Shown one piece after another: positions 25,006 to 32,916 of a stretch of 41,265 nt of DNA; within the stretch, counting starts at the first letter, position 1; each line of letters opens with the position of its first letter. Below the pieces are notes generated by a model, which saw only the letters and a program-made list of their open reading frames with translations, made no database searches and was not told where the DNA came from. Location: assembly GCA_937895975.1 (NCBI GenBank), contig CALBLG010000187.1, positions 1 through 41,265 of the forward strand, given 5' to 3'. The DNA is from an uncultured Slackia sp. (GTDB lineage Bacteria; Actinomycetota; Coriobacteriia; Coriobacteriales; Eggerthellaceae). The position numbers and the translations under genes were made by a program.

Positions 25006-25887
25006 CTATTGTTCCCAGCGCTTTTCGAATTGGAGCACGAGAAATTCGTAGAAGCTGGCGGCTTCGGGGTGACTGTCGGCGTGGTCGCGCCGAGCAACGT
25101 CGATGGTGCGTGTAAAGCCCGGCTCGGCGATGGGGACCAGTCTTGCCCCATCGCCTTCGGGGCTGCCCCAGCTTCGCTCGGGCCAAAAGCCCACGCCAAG
25201 CCCCAATCCGATCATCTTTCGCACCATGGACGGGTTGTCGCTCTCGAACGACGTGGACACGTCGAGCCCAAGCTTTGCGCAATGGCCGACGCAGAAGTCG
25301 GTGAGACTTTTCGATCCTGCGAGCATGATGAAATCGCGTTCGCCCAGTTCTGTCAGCCGCACGTTTTCGCCATGGGCGGGAAGCGCGGGGTCGTCGGCGG
25401 GCATGGCCAGCATGATGCGCTCGTGGAAATGCTGCGCACAGGTTGCGTCGTCCCCGTGCGCTTTGCCGCCTTGCTGCATGCTCACCACAATGTCGGAGTT
25501 CGGGTCGGGCTGCGTGTGCCCAATAGCGAAACGCACGTGCGGGTGATTAATCTTGTAAGCCGCAATGGCATCGACTACCAGGCTCGATGCCGAAAGCACA
25601 TCGATTCGCACGGTCTCGGCGCGTTGCGTTTTGAATTGCTCCAGCTCGGCTATGGCGGCGTTCAGGTCGTTCAACACGAACGAAACGCGCCGACGAAAAA
25701 AATCGCCTGCCTCGGTAAGGCGAATGCCGCGTCCATCGGGTTCGAACAATTTCACGCCCAACTCGCGCTCGAGCCGATGGATTGCTTGCGTAAGCGAGGG
25801 CTGCGACACGTGCAGAGCATGGGCGGTTTGGGTGACGTGCTGTGTTTTCGCCACCTCTAAGAAGTATTTCAGCTGCAAGAACTCCAT
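25006..25887 (-). CDS. LysR-family transcriptional regulator
   Basis: The 293-residue protein is a full-length LysR regulator: a winged helix-turn-helix at about 1-60 (LKYFLEVAKTQHVTQTAHALHVSQPSLTQAIHRLERELGVKLFE) and an effector-binding domain with the usual two lobes. The effector is unknown. ATG 25887 is chosen since GAGAGG lies 5 nt upstream; the GTG at 25893 overlaps that site. It is divergent from the PQ-loop protein gene with 112 bp between, the classic layout in which a LysR protein controls itself and its divergent neighbour. DegV follows 130 bp behind in the same direction. Confidence 0.92.
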   Translation of the reverse strand: MEFLQLKYFLEVAKTQHVTQTAHALHVSQPSLTQAIHRLERELGVKLFEPDGRGIRLTEAGDFFRRRVSFVLNDLNAAIAELEQFKTQRAETVRIDVLSASSLVVDAIAAYKINHPHVRFAIGHTQPDPNSDIVVSMQQGGKAHGDDATCAQHFHERIMLAMPADDPALPAHGENVRLTELGERDFIMLAGSKSLTDFCVGHCAKLGLDVSTSFESDNPSMVRKMIGLGLGVGFWPERSWGSPEGDGARLVPIAEPGFTRTIDVARRDHADSHPEAASFYEFLVLQFEKRWEQ

Positions 25888-25909
25888 GCGCACCTCTCAT
25901 AACGTAAAT

Positions 25910-25938
25910 CCTATTATAGGGCTCCAATTCATATATTA
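25910..25938. promoter_or_regulatory. Divergent promoter region of LysR and PQ-loop genes
   Basis: CCTATTATAGG (25910-25920, after the C at 25910) is a palindrome that reads TATAAT on the minus strand, a good -10 box for the LysR gene. TATATT at 25933-25938 could be the -10 box of the rightward gene. The AT-rich symmetric stretch is a plausible LysR binding site. Confidence 0.45.
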
Positions 25939-25999
25939 GACGCTATTGGCAGCAGAGAATTATCCTCGATGGGTTTTGAGCGTGCGAATCGAGGATGCA

Positions 26000-26431
26000 A
26001 TGGCGGAATTTTTGGAAGCGGTTATGCTGATCTGCTTCGGCCTGTCGTGGCCGATGAATGCCTACAAGGCGTTCAAGGCGCGTACGGCGGCAGGTACCAG
26101 CTGGCAATTTATTTTGCTCATTACGCTGGGCTATGTGGCGGGCATCGCCGCGAAGTTCGTGTCTGGGCAAATCAATTGGGTGCTGGCCGTGTATTTCATC
26201 AACATGGTGGCGCTTGGCGCGAACTGGGCCGTGTACTTCCGCAATGTGAAGCTCGACGCGGTTGCCTCGGGCCGCTACCAGGAAAAGCACGAGGCTCGTC
26301 GCGAGGCCGTGCGCAAGGAAAGCGTCGACGAGATTCTCGAAGAGGGCGGCAAAGATCCGGCTACCGCGCAATACGGCGCGCCGATGGACGGCGTCGAGGC
26401 TCGCGAAGCGATGAAGTTCCAGAAGCAATAG
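26000..26431 (+). CDS. Small three-helix PQ-loop-like membrane protein
   Basis: The 143-residue protein has three helices (about 4-22, 36-54 and 58-80) and a charged cytoplasmic tail (85-143). The first helix carries LICFGLSWPMNAYKAFKARTAAGTS, a PQ-loop-like motif with the Pro of helix 1, as in SemiSWEET half-transporters, which dimerise to carry sugars. Relatives with this motif are common in anaerobes and mostly unstudied, so a transport role is inference. GAGG lies 5 nt before the ATG at 26000. It is divergent from the LysR gene, its likely regulator. A 152-bp inverted-repeat element lies behind it. Confidence 0.72.
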   Translation: MAEFLEAVMLICFGLSWPMNAYKAFKARTAAGTSWQFILLITLGYVAGIAAKFVSGQINWVLAVYFINMVALGANWAVYFRNVKLDAVASGRYQEKHEARREAVRKESVDEILEEGGKDPATAQYGAPMDGVEAREAMKFQKQ

Positions 26432-26458
26432 AGCTCGCGAACGGAAAACCCTGAAAAA

Positions 26459-26610
26459 TATCCGAGATTGCGAGTTTTGTCCTCCAAGATCTCTGCGAGA
26501 AGCCGATTTTGGTGGTGCGTTTTTGTCTAAAACCGCGAAATGGGCTGGTTTCGGTGGCGTGCGCGTTAAATTCATGTGGTGCAAGAGGACATAACTTGCA
26601 ATCTCGGATA
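26459..26610. repeat. 152-bp element bounded by imperfect 26-bp inverted repeats
   Basis: 26459-26484 and the complement of 26585-26610 agree at 24 of 26 positions (both begin TATCCGAGATTGC and end TGTCCTC). The interior of about 100 bp contains no gene and two similar GT-rich stretches (around 26505-26525 and 26548-26570). It could be a miniature transposable element, the DNA of a structured RNA, or a long hairpin. No matching transposase is in the window, and I see no second copy here. Confidence 0.6.
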
Positions 26611-26639
26611 AAAAATCTAAAAACTGGTTCAAGCGCATG

Positions 26640-26667
26640 AAAAAAGCCGCCTTCAGGCGGCTTTTTT
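26640..26667. terminator. Bidirectional terminator before the aminotransferase gene
   Basis: AAAAAAGCCGCC (26640-26651) pairs perfectly with GGCGGCTTTTTT (26656-26667) around TTCA. It serves both convergent genes and is the clearest intrinsic terminator in the window. Confidence 0.9.
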
Positions 26668-26703
26668 GTCTTTCTTGACACGCTCTATGGCTGCTCGCGT
26701 GTC

Positions 26704-27900
26704 TTATGCGCGCGCTTTCTGCTGGTATTCGCGCATCAACTCTGCGAAGGCGGGCATTGCGTTCACGATGGTCTCGTGGGCAACGCAGTAGCTCACGCGC
26801 ATCCAGCCCTCGACGCCGAAGCTGTTGCTGGGAACGAGCAGCAGCTCGTGGGCCTTGGCGGCCTCGGCGAACGCCTGCGCATCGGGTTCGAGCGCGCGCA
26901 CCCAAAGGTAGAACGCGCCTTGCGGGGCCACGCATTCGTAGCCCAGTTTGGTAAGCCCGCCGTACAGCGCCTCGCGGTTCTTGGCGTAGGCCTCGATGTT
27001 GCACGGCTCGTCGACGCAGCGCTCGATGGCGTATTGAAACAGCGCCGGCGCGCATACGAAGCCCAATGCGCGGCCCGCGCCGCACACCGCGGCGAACACG
27101 CGCTGCCAGTCGGGCATGGTATCGGGTACCAAAATGTACCCGATGCGCTCGCCCGGCAAGCTGAGCGACTTGGAGTACGAATAGCACACCAGGGTGTTCT
27201 CGTAGATAGGCGGCACGAACGGCACTCGGGTCTCGCCGTACACGATTTCGCGATAGGGCTCGTCGGCGATCAGATAAATGGTGGTGCCGAATTCCGCCTG
27301 CTTGCGGCGCAGCGCGTTGGCCAGTTCCACCAGGTCGCACTCGGGGTAGACCGAGCCCACCGGGTTGTTTGGCGAATTGATGACGATGCCCTTGGTCTTC
27401 GGGGTAATGGCGTCCTCTATGGCCTCGATATTCATCTGGAAGTCGTCGCGGCGCGCCGGCACTTCCACGCAGTTGCAGCCGGCATTTTCAATCCAAACCT
27501 TGTATTCGGGGAAGTACGGTGTAATAACGATGAAGTCGTCGCCTGGGTTGCCCACCGCATTGAAGCAGATGGAAAGCGATGCCGCGGCGCCGCAGGTCAT
27601 ATAGATATTCGCGCCTTCGTAGGCGGTGCCGAAACGGCGATTCAGCGATGCGGCGATGGCCGCGCACGTGCTGGGCGCTCCTTTGCTGGGCGTGTAGCCG
27701 TGCACCTGGGTGGCGGGCAGCTCCATCACGTCGAGGATGGCCCTCTTCAGCGCCTCGGGCGCGGGCACGTTGGGGTTGCCGATGCTGAAGTCGAACACCT
27801 TGTCGTCGCCGATTTCGGCTTTGCGCGCCTGGCCGTATGCGAACAATTCGCGAATGGCCGAAGGCTCGTTGCCCAATTCATACATGCGTTGGTTGATCAT
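26704..27900 (-). CDS. Class I/II PLP-dependent aminotransferase, aspartate aminotransferase-like
   Basis: The 398-residue enzyme carries the fold I aminotransferase pattern: FSIGNPNVPAP near the N-terminus, the GYTPSKGAPS substrate loop, MTCGAAASLSICFNAV, PYFPEYKVWIENAG, NSPNNPVGSVY (Asn to PLP), ADEPYREIVYGE (Asp to the pyridine nitrogen) and YSYSKSLSLPGERIGY with the Schiff-base Lys. The C-terminal Arg lies in GWMRVSYCV. It transfers amino groups between amino acids and 2-oxo acids; the exact pair is not readable from sequence. GAGGGG lies before the ATG at 27900. The leftward YgbA_NO gene ends 230 bp upstream, behind a GC-rich hairpin, so the gene is probably its own unit. Confidence 0.9.
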   Translation of the reverse strand: MINQRMYELGNEPSAIRELFAYGQARKAEIGDDKVFDFSIGNPNVPAPEALKRAILDVMELPATQVHGYTPSKGAPSTCAAIAASLNRRFGTAYEGANIYMTCGAAASLSICFNAVGNPGDDFIVITPYFPEYKVWIENAGCNCVEVPARRDDFQMNIEAIEDAITPKTKGIVINSPNNPVGSVYPECDLVELANALRRKQAEFGTTIYLIADEPYREIVYGETRVPFVPPIYENTLVCYSYSKSLSLPGERIGYILVPDTMPDWQRVFAAVCGAGRALGFVCAPALFQYAIERCVDEPCNIEAYAKNREALYGGLTKLGYECVAPQGAFYLWVRALEPDAQAFAEAAKAHELLLVPSNSFGVEGWMRVSYCVAHETIVNAMPAFAELMREYQQKARA

Positions 27901-28040
27901 GGTGCCCCTCGCTTCCCACGCGCGCCGTGGGCGCGGTGCTGGATTTCTTACTGGCCCTATGATACGGCGAGTAAGCAAAAGTTTGCCTCGGATGCGCGGT
28001 ATTTTTCTGCAGATGGAAACTGGGGAATGGCTGCTGGGGA

Positions 28041-28071
28041 GAAGCGCGCGGGCCGCTGCGGGGCGCGCTTC
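28041..28071 (-). terminator. Hairpin behind the YgbA_NO gene
   Basis: GAAGCGCGC (28041-28049) pairs with GCGCGCTTC (28063-28071) around 13 nt. On the minus strand it follows the ygbA-like stop by about 60 nt; no T-run follows, so it may act with Rho or only slow polymerase. Confidence 0.4.
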
Positions 28072-28133
28072 CTGATAATGCCCCATTTTGCTTTCTTGGC
28101 CAATCGGGTGGCTGGCGCTTCCGGCGGGCTGTG

Positions 28134-28637
28134 CTAGCTCAGCTTCGTCTGGATAAGGTGGCGAATAGCCTCGATGGCGTGGCCGCGGAACATGGCGCGC
28201 GGGCCGGCATAGGCCATGGCTCGGCGCTGCCATGCGCTTTCGACGGGCGCGTAGCAATGGTTTTTGCAGGTTTTGCATGCGGGGCGCGGCTCGCGGCGGC
28301 ACAGGGCGCGCCGCACTTCGCCATAGCGCAGGTGGGCGGCGCATTCGGGGCACAAGCGCGGGATTTTGCGCTGCGGGTACACGCCCACGGCGGTTGCCTC
28401 GCTCTCGAAGGGGGTGCGGTCGGCTGCATCGTGGTGGTCGGCGCAATAGATTTCGGTCATGCCCGCAAGCGTTACCACGTCGCGGGCCACATCCTTGTCA
28501 GCCAGGCGGTCGAGGATGCGCGCGCGGCTGCGGTCCCACGCCTTGGCGGCGGCTTCGTTTGCGGCTGCGGCCACGTCGGCCCCGTCGAGCACAGGGGCGT
28601 CGGTCGTATTGATGCGTTCGGGGTTCGTGCTAGCCAT
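28134..28637 (-). CDS. YgbA_NO-family protein (nitrosative stress-related)
   Basis: The 167-residue protein has the full Cys/His pattern of the nitrous-oxide-stimulated promoter family: MTEIYCADHH (Cys65, His68, His69), LCPECAAHLRYGEVRR (Cys96, Cys99), LCRREPRPACKTCKNHCYAP (Cys113, 121, 124, 128) and MAYAGPRAMFRGHAIEAIRHL. E. coli YgbA is in the NsrR regulon and is linked to recovery from nitrosative stress; the biochemical action is not known, but the clustered Cys suggest metal or Fe-S binding. The first 55 residues are an extension that E. coli YgbA lacks. AAAGG lies 10 nt before the ATG at 28637. Its start overlaps the DUF1836 stop by 8 bp (ATGGCTAG), so the two are coupled. Confidence 0.85.
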   Translation of the reverse strand: MASTNPERINTTDAPVLDGADVAAAANEAAAKAWDRSRARILDRLADKDVARDVVTLAGMTEIYCADHHDAADRTPFESEATAVGVYPQRKIPRLCPECAAHLRYGEVRRALCRREPRPACKTCKNHCYAPVESAWQRRAMAYAGPRAMFRGHAIEAIRHLIQTKLS

Positions 28638-29271
28638 GGTGTGCGGCCTTTCGCGACGATTGCCTGTCTGTTCCGTCAAGAATTCCCAGTTCGAAGCACT
28701 TTTCAACGTAGATTTTGTTCGCGACGCTCGTCGCGGCGGAAAGGGCCAGCCTGCGCTCGGGGGTAAGTTGGCGCGAGTCGCGCACGCTCACCGCGAACGC
28801 GAACGCTTCGGGCTGCGCGATTTCCCACGTGCCCAAATGGTCGGTGGCGACCTCGCCGCAGAAGAGCGTGCGCAGGCTTTCCTCCACGGCTTCGCAGAAG
28901 AAGTCGTATGCGCGGTCGAGGGAATGCGTTGCGGCGGAAACCGTGAGCAGCGAATTGATGTCGCTCATCGAAAATGTGCGCTTCATCAGGCAAATTACCA
29001 TGAGTGTCGCTACGTGGTCGACGCCGTAGCGCTTTGCCTTCGGCGCGGGGACGATGCGTTGTTTCACGTAATTGTTCACCATCGAGGCGGTCAGCAGCTT
29101 TTCGTCGGGCGCAACCAGTGCGCGTAGGCTGTCTTCGATGTACGTGAGCAGCTGGTCCATATACAGGTCGATTGCCGGAATTTCGCGGTAGCGCGGCAGG
29201 TGCAGCGCGCGAATGAAGCCGACGTATTCGTCCTGGGTGGGGGTGGGCGTATGTTTTGTTTCTCGGGTCAT
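28630..29271 (-). CDS. DUF1836 protein
   Basis: The 213-residue protein matches DUF1836: a central segment LLTASMVNNYVKQRIVPAPKAKRYGVDHVATLMVICLMKRTFSMSDINSLL (about 60-112) that resembles a MerR-like winged helix, preceded by an N-terminal helix region and followed by a helical C-terminal domain. DUF1836 proteins are thought to bind DNA and are unstudied. The start is uncertain: ATG 29271 opens the conserved part, but no ribosome binding site is seen, so translation may be leaderless or start at another codon. It is co-translated with the YgbA_NO gene and divergent from the second DegV gene. Confidence 0.75.
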   Translation of the reverse strand: MTRETKHTPTPTQDEYVGFIRALHLPRYREIPAIDLYMDQLLTYIEDSLRALVAPDEKLLTASMVNNYVKQRIVPAPKAKRYGVDHVATLMVICLMKRTFSMSDINSLLTVSAATHSLDRAYDFFCEAVEESLRTLFCGEVATDHLGTWEIAQPEAFAFAVSVRDSRQLTPERRLALSAATSVANKIYVEKCFELGILDGTDRQSSRKAAHHG

Positions 29272-29356
29272 GCCAACAAGCGTACCACGCTCGGGAGGGC
29301 GCGCGCTGAGCCTTTGATGCCGCATCGATGAAGCGTTCAAGCAAACTCCATATTGC

Positions 29357-29383
29357 TTGACGCGGTTCTTATACATATATAAC
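29357..29383 (+). promoter_or_regulatory. Putative promoter of the second DegV gene
   Basis: TTGACG (29357-29362) and TATAAC (29378-29383) with 15 bp between, inside an AT-rich stretch (TATACATATATAAC). Spacing is short, but the -35 match is the best in the window. Confidence 0.5.
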
Positions 29384-29458
29384 CTAGTTTTAAAAACCAG
29401 CAAACAACGATGCGCGCATCGCATCGCGAGCACGCTTTGCATGAAAGGAAGGCCGCCC

Positions 29459-30388
29459 ATGACGGTGAACGGCGCGATACACGACATAATCGAACAAGGG
29501 GTCGAATTGGTGCGCGGCGAGGCGTCGAGCCAGCGCATCGCCGTTCTGGTGGATTCTGCTGCCGACGTGCCGCTTCAGGCCGTGCAACGCTATGGGGTGC
29601 ACATCGTGCCACTTCACGTGCATTATTCCGATGGCGATTACCTCGACCGCGTGACCATCCAGCCTGCGGAAGTGTACGCGCGCTTCGCAACCGAGGTGCC
29701 CACGACGTCTACGCCTTCGCCTGCCGATGTGATGGCCGCCTTCGATGACATTGCGGCCGAAGGGTACACCCATGTGGTGGCCGTCACCATTTCATCGGGG
29801 CTTTCGGGCACCTACGAGCTGGTGCGCAGTGTTGCCGCCGGGCGTGCCGATATGCAATGCGCGGTGGTCGATACGAAGAGCATCGGAATCGGCGCGGGGC
29901 TCACGGCCCTTTTGGCGTGTGAATTGGTGGATGCGGGTTTGCCGTTTTCGCAGGTGGTAGCGCGCGCCCAAGCCGTCGCCGATCGCTCGGCGGTGTTTTT
30001 CTGCGTGAATACGCTGGAGTATTTGTACAAGGGCGGCCGCATTGGAGCGGCGACGTACGCCATTGGCTCGAAGCTCGATATTCGCCCAACCATCAAATGC
30101 GACGACGAGGGCAAATACGCGGTGTGCGCGAAGGCTCATGGCCGCAAGGGCTCGCTGAAGAAGACGGCTTCGCTGGCGGGCAAGGTCGCGGCGGCGGCCA
30201 TCGCCGAAGGGCGTTCGGTGCGCATCGCCGTGGCCCATGGCGATGCCGAAAAGGAAGCACGAGCTATCGCTGCGCAGCTGCATGAGGAGTTTCCCCAGGC
30301 AAGCGAGATTTTGTTCGGGCAAATTTCGCCGGCGCTCGTCGTGCACACCGGCCCAGGTCTGGTGGGCATTGGCGTGAGCGTGCTCTAG
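29459..30388 (+). CDS. DegV-family fatty acid-binding protein (second copy)
   Basis: The 309-residue protein has an N-terminal extension of about 30 residues before VLVDSAADVP, then the DegV pattern VPLHVHYSDGDYLD, TTSTPSPAD, VTISSGLSGTYELV, FCVNTLEYLYKGGRIGAATYAIGSKLDIRP and HTGPGLVGIGV at the end. It binds a fatty acid and may serve a FakA-type kinase not present here. Identity with the copy at 23945-24871 appears low outside the motifs, so this is not a recent duplication; the two could hold different acyl chains. AAAGGAAGG lies before the ATG at 29459. Confidence 0.9.
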   Translation: MTVNGAIHDIIEQGVELVRGEASSQRIAVLVDSAADVPLQAVQRYGVHIVPLHVHYSDGDYLDRVTIQPAEVYARFATEVPTTSTPSPADVMAAFDDIAAEGYTHVVAVTISSGLSGTYELVRSVAAGRADMQCAVVDTKSIGIGAGLTALLACELVDAGLPFSQVVARAQAVADRSAVFFCVNTLEYLYKGGRIGAATYAIGSKLDIRPTIKCDDEGKYAVCAKAHGRKGSLKKTASLAGKVAAAAIAEGRSVRIAVAHGDAEKEARAIAAQLHEEFPQASEILFGQISPALVVHTGPGLVGIGVSVL

Positions 30389-30481
30389 GGAAACGCTGAT
30401 TAAGGCCGGTTTGGCTAGCGGGGCGTTGGGGCTGCGACATTGGCGCCCTGGTCGGCGTCGCGGCTCAGGCGGGTGCGCCCC

Positions 30482-32002
30482 CTACGCCTTCCATACGCGC
30501 ACGAGCGTGTATTTGTCGTCTTCGTTGCTGCTCATGCCCAGGTACGTCACCAGGTTTTTCACGTCGCCCTGGCTGGCCAAGAAGTCGCCGTAGTTGTCGC
30601 AGTCGTCAGGGCAATCCAGCGAAAACATAGAACGTCCGTCTAAATCCACGCCTGCTATCGCGCGCGTCGACTTCACGATAAGGTTGCCGGCGCACCATGC
30701 GGGCGCGCACAGCGGGTTGCGGTCGAAGCAGAACCATGGCCCCGAACCATCGGTGCTGGTGGGGGCGTAGGTTCCCAGGCTGGCAAGGCCTTCGCCATAC
30801 GTATAAATAGAGTCGAACGTGAACGAGAAGCGTCCGTTCACGTATGCCGCTTCGAGCGGTCGCATCGAGGCGGGCAGCGTCAGCGACTCGCGCATCGCGC
30901 CCGTGTCCGCGTCGATGAGCGTCAGCTGCGAATACGAGCTTGACGCTTCCGAACGCGGCGAAATGCACACGGCGTCGCCCGTGGAGTAGGGCGCCGTGCT
31001 GAAGCGGCCGTTGCTTTCCCAATCGACGCGCACGTCAGACGAGCCGAACGCGGCCGATTTCAAGGCCGACGAAGATGCGGACGCATCGCCGCTCGATGTG
31101 GGCATGACTTGCCAAAACGCGCGGTTCCCTGCGACGGTGATGTAGGGAATGTCCCAGTTGGAATCGCCGGAATCCACCAGCTGCGCCGTGCCGGCGGTGC
31201 CGCGCGACAGCGTGGAGGCGTACACGCGCCACTGCCCGCTGAAGCAATTCGATTCGACCCACACCATGCCCTGGTCGTTGCAGCGCACGTCGTAGATGTC
31301 GAAACCGCGCTCTTTGCTTGTCGGGCCGGAAAGCGCCACGGAATATTCGCCCGTCGCCAACGTGAGCACGGCGGCCTGCGTGAGCGGCGTTGAGTTCTCG
31401 GTAGGCAGAAGGCAGGCGGCGTAGGTGTCGCTGTTCGCCCATACCAACGAACCGTAAGGCAGCTTGTATTCGCCCGCCAGCGAAAGGGGCGCGTCCTCGG
31501 TGGCGCAATCGGCGATCGAGAACACGGCATCTTTGGCGACGGAAAGCGCGTCGACTTCGCTATCGGCCGACTTCTCGCTGCTTAAAGCGGTGGCGGCAAC
31601 TCCGGCGACGGCAACCACGCCTACGCCTACGGCGCCCAGCAGCAGTTGGCGTCGCGTGATGGTGAGGCTTTCGCCCTCGGGCAGCGGGATGTTGATTTTC
31701 GCGTCGGGAGCCTTCGATGCGGCGCTGGGGCGCTGCCCGCCAATCGAGCTGTTCGGGCCGGGCGTGAACGTGGCTTCGCCCAAGCTGGATTTCACCGTGG
31801 TTGTGGCTCGGCCGCGCGATTTCGCTTTGCCGCGGGTCGGCGCGGCGTAGCGGGAGGGGCGGGCCTGCTGCCCGCGAACGCTTGGCCTGGCGGCGGCGCC
31901 TCGCGAGCCGCGCGTCGTGCGCGGGCTTTGGGCGTGCTGCCGCGCGCTGCGCTGCGAGGCGCCGCGGACGGAATGCCTGGGTGTGTGGTTGCGTTGGGTC
32001 AT
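30482..32002 (-). CDS. Membrane-anchored extracytoplasmic protein with Arg-rich cytoplasmic N-terminus
   Basis: I do not recognise a family for the 506-residue product. Residues 1-100 are rich in Arg, Ser, Gln, Ala and Pro and look disordered. ITRRQLLLG (115-123) precedes a single hydrophobic helix (about 120-141), which fits either a type II membrane anchor or a Tat-type signal far from the N-terminus. The rest (142-506) is a mostly beta, Ser/Thr/Asp/Tyr-rich domain with repeated short strands ending in Trp or aromatic pairs, like a beta-propeller, and with about ten Cys that could form disulfides outside the cell. The ATG at 32002 lacks a good ribosome binding site. It is divergent from the response regulator gene with 152 bp between. 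Confidence 0.65.
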   Translation of the reverse strand: MTQRNHTPRHSVRGASQRSARQHAQSPRTTRGSRGAAARPSVRGQQARPSRYAAPTRGKAKSRGRATTTVKSSLGEATFTPGPNSSIGGQRPSAASKAPDAKINIPLPEGESLTITRRQLLLGAVGVGVVAVAGVAATALSSEKSADSEVDALSVAKDAVFSIADCATEDAPLSLAGEYKLPYGSLVWANSDTYAACLLPTENSTPLTQAAVLTLATGEYSVALSGPTSKERGFDIYDVRCNDQGMVWVESNCFSGQWRVYASTLSRGTAGTAQLVDSGDSNWDIPYITVAGNRAFWQVMPTSSGDASASSSALKSAAFGSSDVRVDWESNGRFSTAPYSTGDAVCISPRSEASSSYSQLTLIDADTGAMRESLTLPASMRPLEAAYVNGRFSFTFDSIYTYGEGLASLGTYAPTSTDGSGPWFCFDRNPLCAPAWCAGNLIVKSTRAIAGVDLDGRSMFSLDCPDDCDNYGDFLASQGDVKNLVTYLGMSSNEDDKYTLVRVWKA

Positions 32003-32154
32003 AGGGGCTTATTATGTCGTTTTGCCAGCAAATGCCGCTGCGCTTTGGATGAATCGTTACAATAAACCCAAATCGAAAAATGCGTGTTGGCATACGGGCC
32101 GCACGCCGGGGCCGCGTTGCGGCCCTGCACCGTACACGTAGGGGAGCATTCATC

Positions 32155-32859
32155 ATGAGCAACGAAACGCGACGCATTCTCCTCGTCGAAGACGAGAAGG
32201 CAATCCGCGATGCCGTGGCCGCCTATCTCGAGCGCGAGAATTACTGGGTTACCGCCGTCGGCGACGGCCAAGAGGCCCTTGAAGAGTTTTCCAAGCATCA
32301 TTTCGATTTGGTCGTGCTCGACCTCATGCTTCCCCGCGTGCCGGGCGAGCGTGTGTGCCGCGCCATCCGCGACAACTCCGATGTGCCCATCATCATGCTT
32401 ACCGCGAAGGGCGAAGTGGAAGACCGCATCATCGGCCTGGAGCTTGGTGCTGACGACTACCTGGTGAAGCCGTTCAGCCCGCGCGAGCTGGTTGCCCGCG
32501 TGCGCGCCCTGCTTCGCCGTGTGCACGCCGACTCCGAACCCCAGCGCGAAGTGCTGGAATTCGGCGAGCTCACCATCGACGTGTCGGGTCACAAGGTGCT
32601 CGTGAAGGGCAAGGAAGTCGACCTTACTGCCAGCGAGTTCAAGCTGCTCACCACGCTTTCCCGCTATCCCGGCCGTGTGTATTCGCGCATGGAGCTGGTC
32701 GAAAAGGTGCTTGGCTACGATTTCGAGGGCTACGAGCGCACCATCGATTCGCACGTGAAGAACCTGCGCGCCAAGATCGGCGACAACCCGCGCAACCCCA
32801 AGTGGCTGCATACCGTGCACGGCGTGGGCTATCGCTTCGAAGACCCCACCAAGCAGTAA
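32155..32859 (+). CDS. OmpR/PhoB-family response regulator (MtrA/RegX3-like)
   Basis: The 234-residue regulator has a receiver domain (about 7-118) with the acidic pair in LLVEDEK, phospho-acceptor Asp56 in LVVLDLMLP, Thr83 and Lys105 (DDYLVKPFSP), and a C-terminal winged-helix domain (about 135-230) with ERTIDSHVKNLRAKIGDNPRNPKWLHTVHGVGYRF, the usual OmpR end. It presumably takes phosphate from the kinase encoded 57 bp downstream and controls transcription. GGGGAG lies 9 nt before the ATG. A TACAAT at 32058-32063 may be its -10 box, and a GGGCCGC/GCGGCCC hairpin (32109-32125) lies in the leader. Confidence 0.93.
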   Translation: MSNETRRILLVEDEKAIRDAVAAYLERENYWVTAVGDGQEALEEFSKHHFDLVVLDLMLPRVPGERVCRAIRDNSDVPIIMLTAKGEVEDRIIGLELGADDYLVKPFSPRELVARVRALLRRVHADSEPQREVLEFGELTIDVSGHKVLVKGKEVDLTASEFKLLTTLSRYPGRVYSRMELVEKVLGYDFEGYERTIDSHVKNLRAKIGDNPRNPKWLHTVHGVGYRFEDPTKQ

Positions 32860-32867
32860 TTCAGCCA

Positions 32868-32885
32868 GCGCCGGCGCGCCGGCGC
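32868..32885 (+). promoter_or_regulatory. 18-bp perfect palindrome between regulator and kinase genes
   Basis: GCGCCGGCGCGCCGGCGC lies 8 bp behind the regulator stop. It can form an RNA hairpin that would lower read-through into the kinase gene or protect the regulator mRNA. No T-run follows. Confidence 0.5.
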
Positions 32886-32916
32886 ATACGATCACGGGGG
32901 CGAAAGCGCAGCAATT

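Noticed and set aside
26704..28446. Open frame fusing the aminotransferase with about 180 upstream residues
   Set aside because: The upstream part lies opposite or across the YgbA_NO gene and its terminator, has Pro/Arg-rich noise composition, and ATG 27900 has its own ribosome binding site.
23945..30388. Two DegV genes as a recent duplication
   Set aside because: They share only family motifs, differ in N-terminal extension and lie in opposite orientation with unrelated flanks.
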